From Trichomonas vaginalis G3 (lineage: Eukaryota; Parabasalia; Trichomonadida; Trichomonadidae): a stretch of DNA of 64,000 nucleotides. Shown piece after piece: positions 52,249 to 63,184 of this stretch. The translations under genes were made by a program, and so were the position numbers. The stretch is from NCBI RefSeq assembly GCF_026262505.1, contig NC_067205.1, positions 22,291,585 through 22,355,584 on the forward strand, given 5' to 3'. Positions within the stretch are counted from its first letter, which is position 1, and every line of letters begins with the position of its first letter. The notes beneath the pieces were generated by a model. That model ran no database searches. It worked only from the letters and a program-made list of their open reading frames with translations, and was not told where the DNA came from.

Positions 52249-52434
52249 ATGGATACCCCACAAGCTCAAAATTTACCACGAATCATAACAAGGGAGGAAA
52301 TGATAAAAATGATGCAAGAACAAATTAAAAACAGCAAACCACGAAAACCGAGAAGATGCGATTATGCAGTAATGATGGAAAGAAGAACCCAGAAGGGTTC
52401 GGCGTCTCGAAGAGACGTTGTCGAAGAGGAATAA
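52249..52434 (+). CDS. Small basic Maverick B protein
   Basis: 61 residues, starting MDTPQAQNLPRIITREEMIK, Arg/Lys-rich. Its last 15 codons include two small hairpins (52385-52417; GAACCC/GGGTTC and CGTCTC/GAGACG) encoding GSASRRDVVEEE, so its end may be a repeat insertion. The leader TTTTTATATAAATGGATA is shared with the gene starting at 55162. Function unknown. Confidence 0.45.
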   Translation: MDTPQAQNLPRIITREEMIKMMQEQIKNSKPRKPRRCDYAVMMERRTQKGSASRRDVVEEE

Positions 52435-52437
52435 AAA

Positions 52438-52758
52438 TTAAATTTGGATTGAGTTTAAAAATTCATCTTTATTAAATTCATCTCTTCCAATCAATTTATT
52501 TATTCTATTAAATTCTTTTATTTTTGCTTCACTCAGTTTAAGGATTGAACGGTAAGTTTCTAATTTTTCGATTATTTCTTTCCTCTCTTTATCGTTTTCA
52601 GTTCCTTTAGTTTTATGGGCATCAGCCCCGCCGCATTGCGGCTTCTTTTTGTAATAGCATATTTTTGATTTAATTCTGTTTAGTTTCTTTTTATATTCAT
52701 TGTCTGGACTCTGAATCTTAATTGAATCAGGACTCTTGGATGCTTCGTTGTCACTCAT
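52438..52758 (-). CDS. Lys-rich Maverick B protein
   Basis: 106 residues, convergent with the previous gene with a three-base gap. Charged, helical (KLETYRSILKLSEAKIKEF). A paired hairpin (52617-52642) inside it encodes the odd Gly/Cys-containing patch PQCGGADAH. Family unknown. Confidence 0.45.
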   Translation of the reverse strand: MSDNEASKSPDSIKIQSPDNEYKKKLNRIKSKICYYKKKPQCGGADAHKTKGTENDKERKEIIEKLETYRSILKLSEAKIKEFNRINKLIGRDEFNKDEFLNSIQI

Positions 52759-54013
52759 TTCTTACGAAATAAAAAAATTAAATATTATTTAAATATAATG
52801 GAGTAATAAAATAAATCGGAATTTCTATTAATTTATTGTCAACTTCAACTAATGCATTGCCGTTAATATATCTAACAAATTCAGCTATTGTGTCAAATCT
52901 TCGTCTTCTTTTGTCATTGATTTATCAGTTTTTCCATAATCGAGATGAATCAAAACTTTATCCCCTTGTTTAAAATTCATGAGCCCCGAATTAATTTGTT
53001 CACGTTTAACATCATTTAACCTTTCCATTTGCTTTCTAATATATTCCCATTCTTTGAAATATCATTTTTCATTTCCACTGGTTTCATGTTTATAGTTCTA
53101 TGCCATGTATTATTGTAATAATATACTAACTGCTGTATGATGGAGTCATGATTTCCATCCCAGTATATCTGACCGTTAACCCCTAACGCATCTCTAAGAG
53201 TTCTCATTACCGCATCAACTATTTTATTATGAAACGTATATGGAGAAGATGAGAAGTAAAAATTAATTTGTGGGAAATAATGAGCCATAGCTGCCTGAAA
53301 TCCTTTATCACCATCACCCCTTATATTATCTACTCTTTCATGATCTAGTAAGTATTGAATAGCTCTTCTTGTTTCCTGTTCTGTTTTCCCTTTCACCGGA
53401 ATGCAATATAAATATCTAGTGTTAATGTTAATGGTGAATAAATAAGTAACGTTTCCTTTTGAATATTCCAGATGATCTATTTCGTATGAATATGGATATG
53501 GTGCAAATGAAGGGCGACTAAATTTTTCCTTTAACGGTTGAATTTTTGGGTCGGTTGGTTTATTTAATATCTTGAAATACTTTTTAAAATCTTTTTGCTT
53601 CTTTAATGTTTGAAATGGATATAATAAAGTGAATGATGAAGGATTAACTGAAGGAAGAGGTACTACCGTTGGAGGTTTTGGTGTTGTAAGTGGTTTAATT
53701 TTATCTGCTTTGATTTTGGATGATGAAGTTTTAGTTGTTGATTTTCCTTTCATTAATTCTGGATGTATTCTATTCATTTGTTTTAAATATGCTGTATATA
53801 AAGGTTTGATATACTTTCCCGCTTCGAGTTTATGTTGAAGGATGAATTCCAAAAGTTGATCTTCATTTAAAAGTCGGGCTGAATATGGTTTAACTAATGA
53901 ATCATAAATTAAAGCTTGTGCTTCATTTATGGTCTGAAGGACCTGGGCGTTTTGCATCTTTAGCTGTTGAACATTTGCTACTTTCTCTTTTGGTGTTGTT
54001 TTCGGCTTTTTCT

Positions 54014-54794
54014 GTTCCGTACCGAAATGCATCACTAGAAAAAGTGACAAAAAGGTGATACTTACTCTTATTTTACGCGGCAATTTTTCTAAGTTATTTT
54101 GTTAAGCTAAATGTGTTATATATATATCAAATCAGCTTTATAAATATTATAGAAAAGTTTATTTTTATTTTTAATTATTATTATTATTATTTTTTAAATT
54201 AAAAGAAAACATTAGAATTATATGGATATATTTAAATTAATTATAAAAATAAAATTGAATATATTGAAGTTTGAGTTTATAGGTATACAAATTTTAGAGG
54301 CATTTTGGCTGAGAACTATGGTCTGCGAGGTACATAGATAGAATCAGTACCTCGCAGACTATAGTTCTCTATATGGCGCCGAAAATTTTTGGTGAAATGT
54401 CGTCGCATTTCACCAAAAATTTTTCGGCGCCATAGGAAGAATTGGAGGGTGTGATATACTATTACATGCTATAGTACTCACACCCTCCAATTCTTAGCCA
54501 AAACGGCTAAAAATTGCTCACAATTTCAACAATTGTGAGCAATTTTCAGCCATTTTGGCTGAGAACTATGGTCTGCGAGGTACATGGATAGAATCAGTAC
54601 CTCGCAGACTATAGTTCTCTATATGGCGCCCAAAAAAATTTATGATTGTTTTTTATCAAATCTTATCCATATTATTCTATTAATGTTAATTATATTTTAT
54701 CAATTATATTTTTTAAGTAATAAACACAAAATCCACCAATTTAAAATTGGCGCCAAATGTCACTTTTGCTAGTGATGCATTTCGGATTGATATA
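54014..54794. mobile_element. 781-bp hairpin element in the integrase gene
   Basis: Bounded by a 16-bp direct repeat GTTTTCGGCTTTTTCT (53998-54013 and 54795-54810). Its two ends are inverted and share CCGAAATGCATCACTAG and AAAAGTGACA (54022-54050 and 54755-54784), although the outermost 8 bases differ. The inside is five back-to-back palindromes. No protein gene. Separate frames on either side are halves of one integrase gene. Confidence 0.78.
54296..54623. repeat. Five contiguous palindromes
   Basis: In order: GAGAACTATGGTCTGCGAGG hairpin (54309-54371), a 62-bp nearly perfect palindrome starting TATGGCGCCGAAAATTTTTG (54373-54434), AAGAATTGGAGGGTGTGA hairpin (54437-54495), AGCCAAAACGGCT...AATTGTGAGC hairpin (54496-54561), and a second copy of the first (54562-54623). 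They touch without spacers. Confidence 0.88.
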
Positions 54795-55186
54795 GTTTTC
54801 GGCTTTTTCTTCTTTTGTTTTTTTCCCTTTGGTTTTTGCGGCTCAGGATTATATAATTTATATAATTCATCAATATCTTCTTCTGTTAATACTTTATTTT
54901 TGAAATCTTTCAACTGTTTAAGTTGTGATTTAGTTTTTCCCTTTGTATATTCATTATTTTTAATTTTGTCTTTAATTTCAGAAATTATTTTATCATGATA
55001 TTTCAAAATTTCATTTTTATAATACGAATAATAATAATCCATATCATCACCCGTTATATTGTTATTATGTTTTTGGAGATATGATTTTAATTCATAATAA
55101 TTAAGAAAATTTTGATTAAGTACTAAATCATCAATTAAATTTTCTAAATCTGCGTTATCCATTTATATAAAAATAAAATAAATGTT

Positions 55187-55642
55187 TTAAGGGTGCCCAC
55201 CTCTTTGAATCATAGTATCAAAACCATTATTTACATATTGAATCGCATCATTAACGGTTCCTCCTTCTAAAACGGTATCAAATGGTGGAGTCCAGATTTC
55301 CTGATGATGATCATAAAATCCAGCAAAATTAACCATATTATTAGGTAAAATATGAATCTCAGCGGTATATCTTCTATCTAAATTTGGATGCCTTATATGT
55401 ATACCATTACTACCCGGATAAAATCTCAAACCTTGATTTTGTTGACGCATCAAATTATTGAAATTTCTTTCTTCAGGGGTGAATGTTCTTCTCCGTTGAC
55501 GTTGTGGTGGTGGTGGTTGTTGCTGCGGTTGTTGATGCTGTGGTGGGATTTGAAAAATTCGTTGCGGTTGATTATTTGGAATCTGAAAGTTAAAACCATT
55601 TGGTATAAATTGATTTGGTTCCTTTTGTCTCTTCTGTGGCAT
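55187..55642 (-). CDS. Pro/Gln-rich Maverick B protein
   Basis: 151 residues. The first 50 are Pro/Gln/Asn-rich with a basic cluster (QRQRRRTFTPEERNFNNLM). The rest alternates strands and turns (YTAEIHILPNNMVNFAGFYD). Lies between integrase and polymerase. Family not recognised. Confidence 0.55.
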   Translation of the reverse strand: MPQKRQKEPNQFIPNGFNFQIPNNQPQRIFQIPPQHQQPQQQPPPPQRQRRRTFTPEERNFNNLMRQQNQGLRFYPGSNGIHIRHPNLDRRYTAEIHILPNNMVNFAGFYDHHQEIWTPPFDTVLEGGTVNDAIQYVNNGFDTMIQRGGHP

Positions 55643-55698
55643 TTCATTAAAAATAAAATTTTAAATTCATGACTCAACCCCTACGTTTTTAAATTGTA

Positions 55699-58600
55699 TT
55701 AAATAAATGGCATACAACATCCATTTTCACAACATACAGCCTTAGTGTGTGCTCCTGTTAATGCAGTCTTACCGATTGTTAAGCGAGTCATTGACCTGTT
55801 TTTAAGTTGTAAATTAATATTCTGACCATCAAATATCACTTTATCATTTATTATATCCAAATAATTTTTAGGTGTTAATTGTTTATTTTGTCGTAAACTA
55901 ACACCTTTCATTTTTTGTGCAATCTTTTTAAAATCACTTCCATCAATTGAACCGTTGAATGATGTATAACACTTAGGGCATAAAGCAACCATGTTATCAC
56001 CTTGTTTCTCAATTGCTAAACCCAATAACTTCTTCTCATGTGCTTTTTCTTCAGCTTTATTCTTTAATTTAGGTTTAAATTTCTCATCAAAACAGAAGAA
56101 ATCAGATGGTGCGAATTTGAAAATGTTTTTATCATAAAATTGTTTATCGGTAACAATTGCTTGAAATGCTTGAGTGTTAGGAAGATTTGGGTCGCCAGCG
56201 ATTGTCCAATAAGATGAATCAGTATCACCTTCAATGAAATGAAAACGATTAACATTCATGCATTTATACATAAAATCATAAATGAAAACCAAATACCAGT
56301 ATTTAGCATTATCTAAAGTGAAGAATGCCTCTTGTAAACATGTATCACATCTATAAAATCTATCTTTAAGCATCACTTGATATGTATCTTCACCTATTTC
56401 TCTTATGTTTTTAAACTTATTTGACATACATGCAACGCGTGCCTTCTGTGCATTCATTATTTTAGTCTTTGCGTAATTTTGTGTATTCATTGCATCGTAA
56501 CCATATGATCCATTAAGCGAAATCTTGCAAAATAAACTTTTTCCTTTATTTCCTTCTAATTCAGCCTTTTGTCTTTCGTTCATAAATTTGTTCGCAAATT
56601 CATTAAAGCAAGTGTTTTTAGTAAATGTTAAAATTGATTGAATATCATCGATGATAAAATGAAATCTGTCTATTAGATACCATAGATAATAAGAAGAAAA
56701 TGGTTGATATTGGTTGTGTGTTGATGCTAACTGAGTTAATTTTCTCTGTTTCTGGTCAACTGGTAGATTGTTTGATTTCATGTAATTATACATGAAACTG
56801 CCAATTGTTTTTTCATCTGTGATAATATCAAAGTTTCTTATTATCGGTAAAAAGTTTATGTAATCATTAATGTATTTTTCATCAATGTGACCCTTTACTT
56901 CAGCCACGAATAAAGTATTTTTCTTCTTAATTATTCCCAGTGCTTTTGCTTTCTTTGTTGCTGTATCACAAATGATAACACCATTCAATCTTCCCGGCAT
57001 ATACATTTTATGGTCAGTATATTGAATGAAATCATGAGGATTAGAATGAAAATGATGAAGGATATAATGAATTAAAGTCAACTCCAACGAAATGAGTCAT
57101 AATGTTGGAAGTGTCTCATTTGATACAGTTTTAGTTTCTGGATTATATGAAAGTTATTAATGTGTGTGATTCCTTTAAGATTAACACGATGTTGAACATT
57201 TGATAAACCACCAGTAATTACATTACGGAGAATGTGATAAGCTTCAACTGAATCTAAAGTCATTGGTAAATTATTTTTTAATGCGTAATTTCTTAAATTG
57301 ATTCTTAAACGTTGAACATCTTCATCTTTATTTGATTTTACGACATTGCAATAACAACACATTAACTGACAATTTTCTTTGGTATGTAGTTTTTCATTAT
57401 CGATTCTATCCAATGTTGGTTTATTTGCATATGTAAGCGCTTTACCACACATTTTGCATTTAGATGAAAGGATTAAATCGTGATAGTATTGAAAATCATC
57501 CATTGAAACATTATTTTTAGTATCCCTTTCTGCTTTTTCATCTTGTTTCTTATATGATTCAATTTTATATTTCCAATACTTTTTCGTTAATTCAAAACTT
57601 GATTCTATCTCTTCCTCAGGATATTTTCATTAGGATTAAAGTCTTTATATGCTAAAGCGTAACGAATCATTGAAGCATTCGATGATAAAGAAAGATTATG
57701 AAGCATATCAATTTTATAAACAAATGTTTCTTCAATAATTTTATCAATTGGGTCAATCATAATTTCAACATCTTTATTGCAATAATGAATAAAATATTCT
57801 AATCTATTCTTAAAATTTTTAGCATCATTGAGATATATTTGATAATCACTATCTGATATAGTTTCTTGAGTTAATGCTGAATAAAATGAATCTTGAGTGA
57901 ATGGTTCCACTTTATATAATTCTTCTTCGTAATTTTCCCACGTGATGAATTGATAAGAGAAAAAGGATTTAACACGTGATTTATTGTTTCCGAAATCTTG
58001 AGTGAATTGGTCTAATGTCCCACCCGCTATATAATTTCTGATGTCAATAAATCTCAATTCATATGGAACGTTTGTTTTCTTTACAATGATTTGCTTAAAT
58101 TGTGAAGATGAACCCAGTATTGATTTTATTTTCCATTTGCAGTGTTTAAATCACGAAGAATTAAATTTAAATCAAAACTTTCCCGAATTAAAACCTATGA
58201 TATTCACTTTATTGAATTCCTCATCTAGAAGTTCTTTAAATGCTTCCTTCTGTTTTTCATTTAATGTATGGGACTTCATTAATTCTTCATATTGTTCAAT
58301 ATTTGATTCAACAACTAATGAACAGTTGAAAATAAAAACTCAATCCAATCAGAAATAAAAGAATCACTCGAAGTTAAGCAAAAATTCCTCGTATACGTTT
58401 TATCATTTAATTTAACCGTTGATGATACCATGAATGGTTTTAAGTAAGCGTTCAAAGTTGCACACTCAGAAAGTTGTAATTCTTCTTTAGTCTCTAATGT
58501 TTCGAAGTCAAAAGTAATATAATATCTTGTCGGTTGATAATATTCCTGCAAATTATGAGCTAATAACCACTGATATATCTTCTGTTTCGTAATATGTGGT

Positions 58601-59139
58601 GCATATGGTTGCTGTGTCTTTTGCAATTGAACGTCTTGAATTAATCTTCCATTTTCTTTACATTTCTCGCAATGCTTTAAAAATCTTCTTTGGTATTTCC
58701 TTTCTGGATCATCACGGATAGAATAAACTTCTTCTTTACAATATGGACAAACTTTATAGCCGGTGAGTGCTTCTACGTCTGTTATTCTGTCAGCGTGAAG
58801 TTTTCCACATGGACTCTGTGTTAATAAAATATTTACTGTTTCAAATTCTGGATCTATCATTATTGAATCCACTAATGGAAAGTCTACCTAATTTATGTCC
58901 ACGTCTTCTGGTTGAGGATCACAATAATAGAAATCAATATTAACATTTAACATTCTCGCTAATCTCTTACTTTCTGATGAAATGTCAAACCCTTCATATG
59001 CATCTATTGCTTCATTTAAATAGCTTCTACGAGTTTTAGGATTAACACCATCAGGAATGTTATAGAAGCGTTTAAATAACCTTCTACCTTCTGCTCTAAT
59101 TTGACTATCATTCATTTTAGCTGTTCCGTTTTTGTTCAT
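55699..59139 (-). pseudogene. Protein-primed DNA polymerase B of Maverick B with HNH insert, multiply broken
   Basis: One gene in several frames from ATG 59139, with an in-frame TAG at 58888 and at least four frameshifts (near 58320, 58170, 57610, 57085-57040). It reads Exo I ITFDFETLE, Exo II IIGFNSGKF, Exo III YCNKDVEIM, then a zinc/HNH module (CKMCGKAL...LDRIDN...CQLMCCYCN, about 57480-57340), motif A VDFNSLYPSS (third frame, about 57080), motif B KISLNGSYGYD and motif C EGDTDSSYW. It is a different lineage from the Maverick A polymerase. Not functional as assembled. Confidence 0.85.
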
Positions 59140-59188
59140 TTATTTCAGAAAAAAAAATTAAAAAATAAATAAAAATAAAGTTTATTTT

Positions 59189-59920
59189 TTAAAGCCCATA
59201 AAATGAATTAAGAACACATAAATTTTTATCATCTGCGACGTGACGAATACATTTTAATTTACTCAAGAATGCGTACCCTGATACATTAAATCTAATTCCT
59301 GTCTTATTTAATTTCACAACTTTGAAAGGAATGTATGAATAGCTATAAAATGATGAGAAGATGTTTTATGGGTTGCTTCCATTTTTTCTGAAATAAATGA
59401 ATAATATAATGTTTATAAGTTTTCATATCTTTTATGTTCTTAATAACGAATGGTATAGACCTTTCAACTTCGTCTTCCTTCGGTGCTGTTCTTTCATATG
59501 AAACATTATTGGTATCTTCAATAATGAAACCACAATCACACAAAATTTTATAGTTCCAATGGTTTCTTTTGATATTTTATCTAATAAATCAAAAACTTTA
59601 TCAACACCTGTGCATTTATTTAAATAATAATTTGTGTAAATATCATGATCTTCTTTCTTAATCGTATTAGTTGCATATGTCACGTTTTTAAGAGCTTTTT
59701 TGAATTTCTCAGAATCGAGAGGGGGTGAAAGTAAGATACAAGGGTATTTTTCATTATCAATAAATTGTAACTTATGTTTACGAATAAATTTAGTACCTTC
59801 TTCTGAAAGTGTTTCATCTATTTCACCATCTAATAAATTTTGTGTTGATTCTGAGACATAATTTTTATATCTTTCTTCATGAGATTTCTGTACTTCTGAT
59901 TCTGAAGCTGGGATATTCAT
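59189..59920 (-). pseudogene. Maverick B protein of unknown function, frameshifted
   Basis: Starts MNIPASESEVQKSHEERYKN at 59920. The frame changes near 59540 (where CDCGFIIEDTNNVSYER follows) and again near 59345, and continues to TAA 59189 with VVKLNKTGIRFNVSGYAF and a final LCVLNSFYGL. About 240 codons in all. No family recognised. Confidence 0.5.
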
Positions 59921-59994
59921 TAAACCCTCTACTTCATTTTCATTATATTTTTCAACTTCTCTTAATTCCTTAATTTTTTCATCTATTTCATCTC

Positions 59995-60291
59995 TTATTT
60001 TTTCAGTCTTTCAATTTCATCATATTCATCATCTTTAATCCGTTCTTCATAATATTCAGGGAAAACATCAGGTTCTTTAGGTTTTTCTTCTTCAGATGTG
60101 GGATATAAGAAATTTATAACATCATCTTTATTCATTTTTCCATCATAATCTAAATCATTTAATAACTCCGCGAATTTTTTACAATTTCTTAAATAATATT
60201 TATTAACTTCATAACCCACCTCCTCTAATATATCCTTTATTTCCTCGTTTGTGAATCCTAATTTTTTAACGTTGTTAGTTTTGACGCTCAT
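59995..60291 (-). CDS. EF-hand protein of Maverick B
   Basis: 98 residues from MSVKTNNVKKLGFTNEEIKD. Residues about 47-58 (DLDYDGKMNKDD) are a canonical 12-residue EF-hand loop (Asp at 1, 3, 5, Gly at 6, acid at 12), flanked by helices (KKFAELLN and VINFLYP); the preceding helix pair may be a degenerate partner. The C terminus is acidic. It implies calcium-dependent binding, odd for a transposon. The leader is shared with the gene at 45048. Confidence 0.6.
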   Translation of the reverse strand: MSVKTNNVKKLGFTNEEIKDILEEVGYEVNKYYLRNCKKFAELLNDLDYDGKMNKDDVINFLYPTSEEEKPKEPDVFPEYYEERIKDDEYDEIERLKK

Positions 60292-60356
60292 TTCATACAA
60301 AATAAAAAAATAAAATAATAAACATAACTAAGTTTTAATTTTTCGTAAGAAGTTTA

Positions 60357-60650
60357 TTTTATTTTTATATATAAATCATTCTTAAGGTCAAACAGACTTC
60401 TTATTTTTATATGAATTCCATCCTCTTTAATGTCATCAATGATTTCCATTTCATTATTTTCAATTTCTTCTTCTCGTTTATGGGGTCTTTGATTATGACT
60501 CCATTGATTCCATGAAATTAAATATTCTTTATCATTATATTTATACCTCATTAGCTTATTTTGGCTTTCATATTCATTTAATAATTCACAGTCTTCCTTT
60601 TTAAATTGAAGTTTAACCCATTCAGGATTTAAACAATGTTTAATTAATCG
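60357..60650 (-). pseudogene. Rearranged remnant of the terminal Maverick B gene
   Basis: Open from about 60650 without an ATG: PEWVKLQFKKEDCELLN, MRYKYNDKEYLISWNQW, then NNEMEIIDDIKEDGI and a short tail to 60354. The same phrases occur at 44594-44964 but in another order (MEIIDDIKEDGI first there), so this copy is rearranged. Confidence 0.55.
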
Positions 60651-60659
60651 CGGAATATA

Positions 60660-62000
60660 TTATTAGCTATCATTACATATCGGTCAAGTTTGATTTGGAC
60701 TTAGGATGTGTAATGCGAATGCAAATTATTATTTTAATTTATAATTAAAATTGTCCAACTTGTAGTATAGTCTCTAGCAATGGACTTATCTTTTGGCATC
60801 GGGATTGAAAGTCCAATGAAATTAAATCCGATGAAAGATGACTCATCAATTAATTTAAGTATTTGATAAAATGAGTCTTTTTCGACGAAAGGTAATGAGG
60901 AATAAATTTGGTAAAGTGTAAAAATCTCTTTTGGTATCTCTTGTTTCGGGTATAATTCTTTTATTTTGCGAATTAATGCTTGGCGATAATGAAATAAGCA
61001 GCCAGTAACCTTTGCGTTTGGACAAAATAATTTAATGGATTTGTAAAGTGCGATTTCAAAATCTACGTAAACAGTTTTGAAATTGTTGAACCTAATTATT
61101 GAAATTAATGCGGAAAATGCGGTTGTATACGCTTCTGCTGTCCGAGATTTCATAAGAATGTGGACAACAGGAATGTATTCATTCGTTGTTGGTCAAGCAC
61201 CATTAATGTAAGGAGTTGACCCTTGTCATCGAACTGTCTTGGGACGATTTTAAAGGTACCGTCCAAGAATAATTTTGTTGCTGAGTGACAAATTGAGACA
61301 GAACGATCATAACCGAAAATTATTATTGGTTCTGGGTAAAACGCGATGTATTTTAGAAAATTTTCGGAATTTTGTTTGGTAATTGAAAGAATTTGTTCCA
61401 CAAAATCTGGAATAACCAAATTATGTGGATAAAACTCTTTGTATAATGTGCGTGGTAAATTTTCTGGTATTTTTGGAGGCCTTTCAAGTTTTGTTGCCTC
61501 AGAAAGTAAATATGATAATATTTGCGCTTCTGAAGTTAAAGGTTGTATTGAATGGTGTTCACGTGTAATTTGCATTAGATCCCTAATTTTTGTTTCTTCT
61601 TCAATATCTCTAAAAACTGTACCTTTTGGTCTGCATGAATGCTCACCACTGAGAGGTTCGATTTTTGGAATTTGATTTGGGTACAGTGTCACTTTTATTT
61701 TGTAATTGCAGCTTCCTTCGCATTTGTAAACGATTGAATATGAATGTTCGGTGCCGGATGAATCAATTTTGTGAAATTTATAGGGAGGACTAATATAATA
61801 TTGTGTGTAAACGTTTTTATCGCAATCTCTGAGTTGAATTGTGCAAGCACGCTTTAAATAATTCCATACGTGCTTTCTTAAATTTTTTGAATAATTTGGA
61901 AAGTGTAAATTTAAAAATTGATTCAGAAATTCATGGTTATTCGTAGCATCTTTTTGATATATGATAGCTGCTCCATTTTTGTTTATTCTATCATTCCCTT
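60660..62000 (-). pseudogene. MULE (Mutator-like) transposase, one frameshift
   Basis: Open from about 62000 (no clear ATG) through an N-terminal region with FLNQFLNLHFPNYSKN and KCEGSCNYKIKVTLYPN, then LFLDGTFKIVPRQFDDKGQL, a frameshift near 61153, and VYVDFEIALYKSIKLFCPNA with GCLFHYRQALIRKI, ending at 60734. The phrases DGTF...TDFE-like...GCxFHxxQAL are typical of the MULE DDE transposase domain. A duplicate of its 3' end lies inverted at 43907. Inactive as assembled. Confidence 0.82.
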
Positions 62001-63184
62001 ACTAAATAAATCTTTAACTTTTCTTCTAGTTATATTTATCTATTCATCATAAATTTATGTTTTTATTCAATTGCTTTTCAATTTATTTTCAAAACCTTAT
62101 TCAAATTTATTTTATCATTAATATATTTTTATATTATAAATTTATTTAAAACTTATTAAAACATGTTATTACGTTATTAATTTTTACTTTTTCATTTTTA
62201 TACCCTTTTCAATTTTCTTCTCAAATTTTCAATGCTTCTCAAATATTTCTCCATTCAAATATATCTTTACTAAAAATTTCTTTTTAAAAATCACAAATTC
62301 ACTTATATTCTTATACGAATCAATCTGTATCATATTACCAAACTTCACAAACACATCTAACTATACAAATCATTTCAAATTTAAAATCATATAAATTAAT
62401 ATTATGAATATCCTGTTCTTTTTCCGAATACCCTTTATTCCCACATTTCAATATATCTCTAAGTATGCAATAGTACCGATAAAACATTAATATCCCTGAT
62501 ATTTATAAAAATGTAATATCTGATCTTTTGATGATTATCGGTATCATATATGTTTATTCTCAGGTCAGATTACAAAACGGTTATTTTAGAGCGCCTTTTC
62601 GCGGAATTTGGAAATACAAATATCTGATCTTTTAATTTAGGTGAAGTGAAAATTTAAAAAATTCATACCTTTCTTTAAAAAATTCATATCTTTCTTTAAC
62701 ATGTGGTAAGATTGTTATATGATTATTTTTTCGGATAATGATATGTAAACTAGTAACAGCATGTAGAATGAATAAGAATAAAAAGAAAATAAGAAATTAT
62801 TTAGTAAAAATTGAATAAGAAAAAATTGAGAAGTATTTAAAAAAATAATGAATTATAAAATATTAGTTTTATATAGTATATTAATATTTCACAATTTTAT
62901 TTTTGAATGTGTTTGAAATGAATTGAGAAGATTTTATATGAAAATGTATTTAAAAAGATAAAGATTAAAAAAATAAATTTATGATAAAAAGAAAGTGGTG
63001 GTTAAATGTAATGTACTGTGAAGTTGCGTTTAGAAATATTGAGAAAGGTGAAAGATAAAAGAATATGAAATTAATTGAAAATAAAATAGTAAAATTAAGT
63101 AGGGAAGGCATTGTTTGCTTTAATATTATATGTAAAAGAGATATTGATATAAGGTAGAGATATAATTTAAAGTTTTGAATCAGA
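62001..63184. other. AT-rich region upstream of the MULE
   Basis: About 1.2 kb without a gene. 62637-62690 (AGGTGAAGTGAAAATTTAAA) is repeated inverted at 44115-44162, and AAAAAATTCATA(C/T)CTTTCTTT occurs twice in tandem there, perhaps part of the MULE end. Otherwise simple AT-rich sequence. Confidence 0.5.

Larger units (their letters stand above)
52778..55162 (-). pseudogene. Maverick B integrase, split by a hairpin element and frameshifted
   Basis: Starts MDNADLENLIDDLVL at 55162, runs to 54795, and resumes at 53997 once the 781-bp insert is removed; the 16-bp flanking repeat keeps the frame. The retroviral-type core reads YEIDHLEYSKGNVTYLF, VDNIRGDGDKGFQAA and FHNKIVDAVMRTLRDALG (third acid apparently Asp). 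After frameshifts near 53040 and 52905 it continues into an SH3-like C-terminal region (NFKQGDKVLIHLDYG, RRRRFDTIAEFVRYIN) to TAA 52778. It would insert the element into host DNA. Confidence 0.8.
44580..60650. mobile_element. Maverick B (Maverick/Polinton-type, decayed)
   Basis: About 16 kb with capsid protein, fibre-like protein, primase-helicase, integrase, protein-primed polymerase B and about a dozen small genes. Both outermost genes share coding sequence in inverted orientation (44591-44635 with 60411-60459; 44690-44745 with about 60575-60633), so the ends are inverted duplicates. A mariner and a hairpin element have inserted into it and several genes are frameshifted. Exact termini and target duplication are not determined. 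Confidence 0.8.

Noticed and set aside
54713-55162. Independent 149-residue gene upstream of the integrase
   Set aside because: Its last codons come from the hairpin element; without the insert it continues in frame into the integrase, so it is the integrase N terminus.
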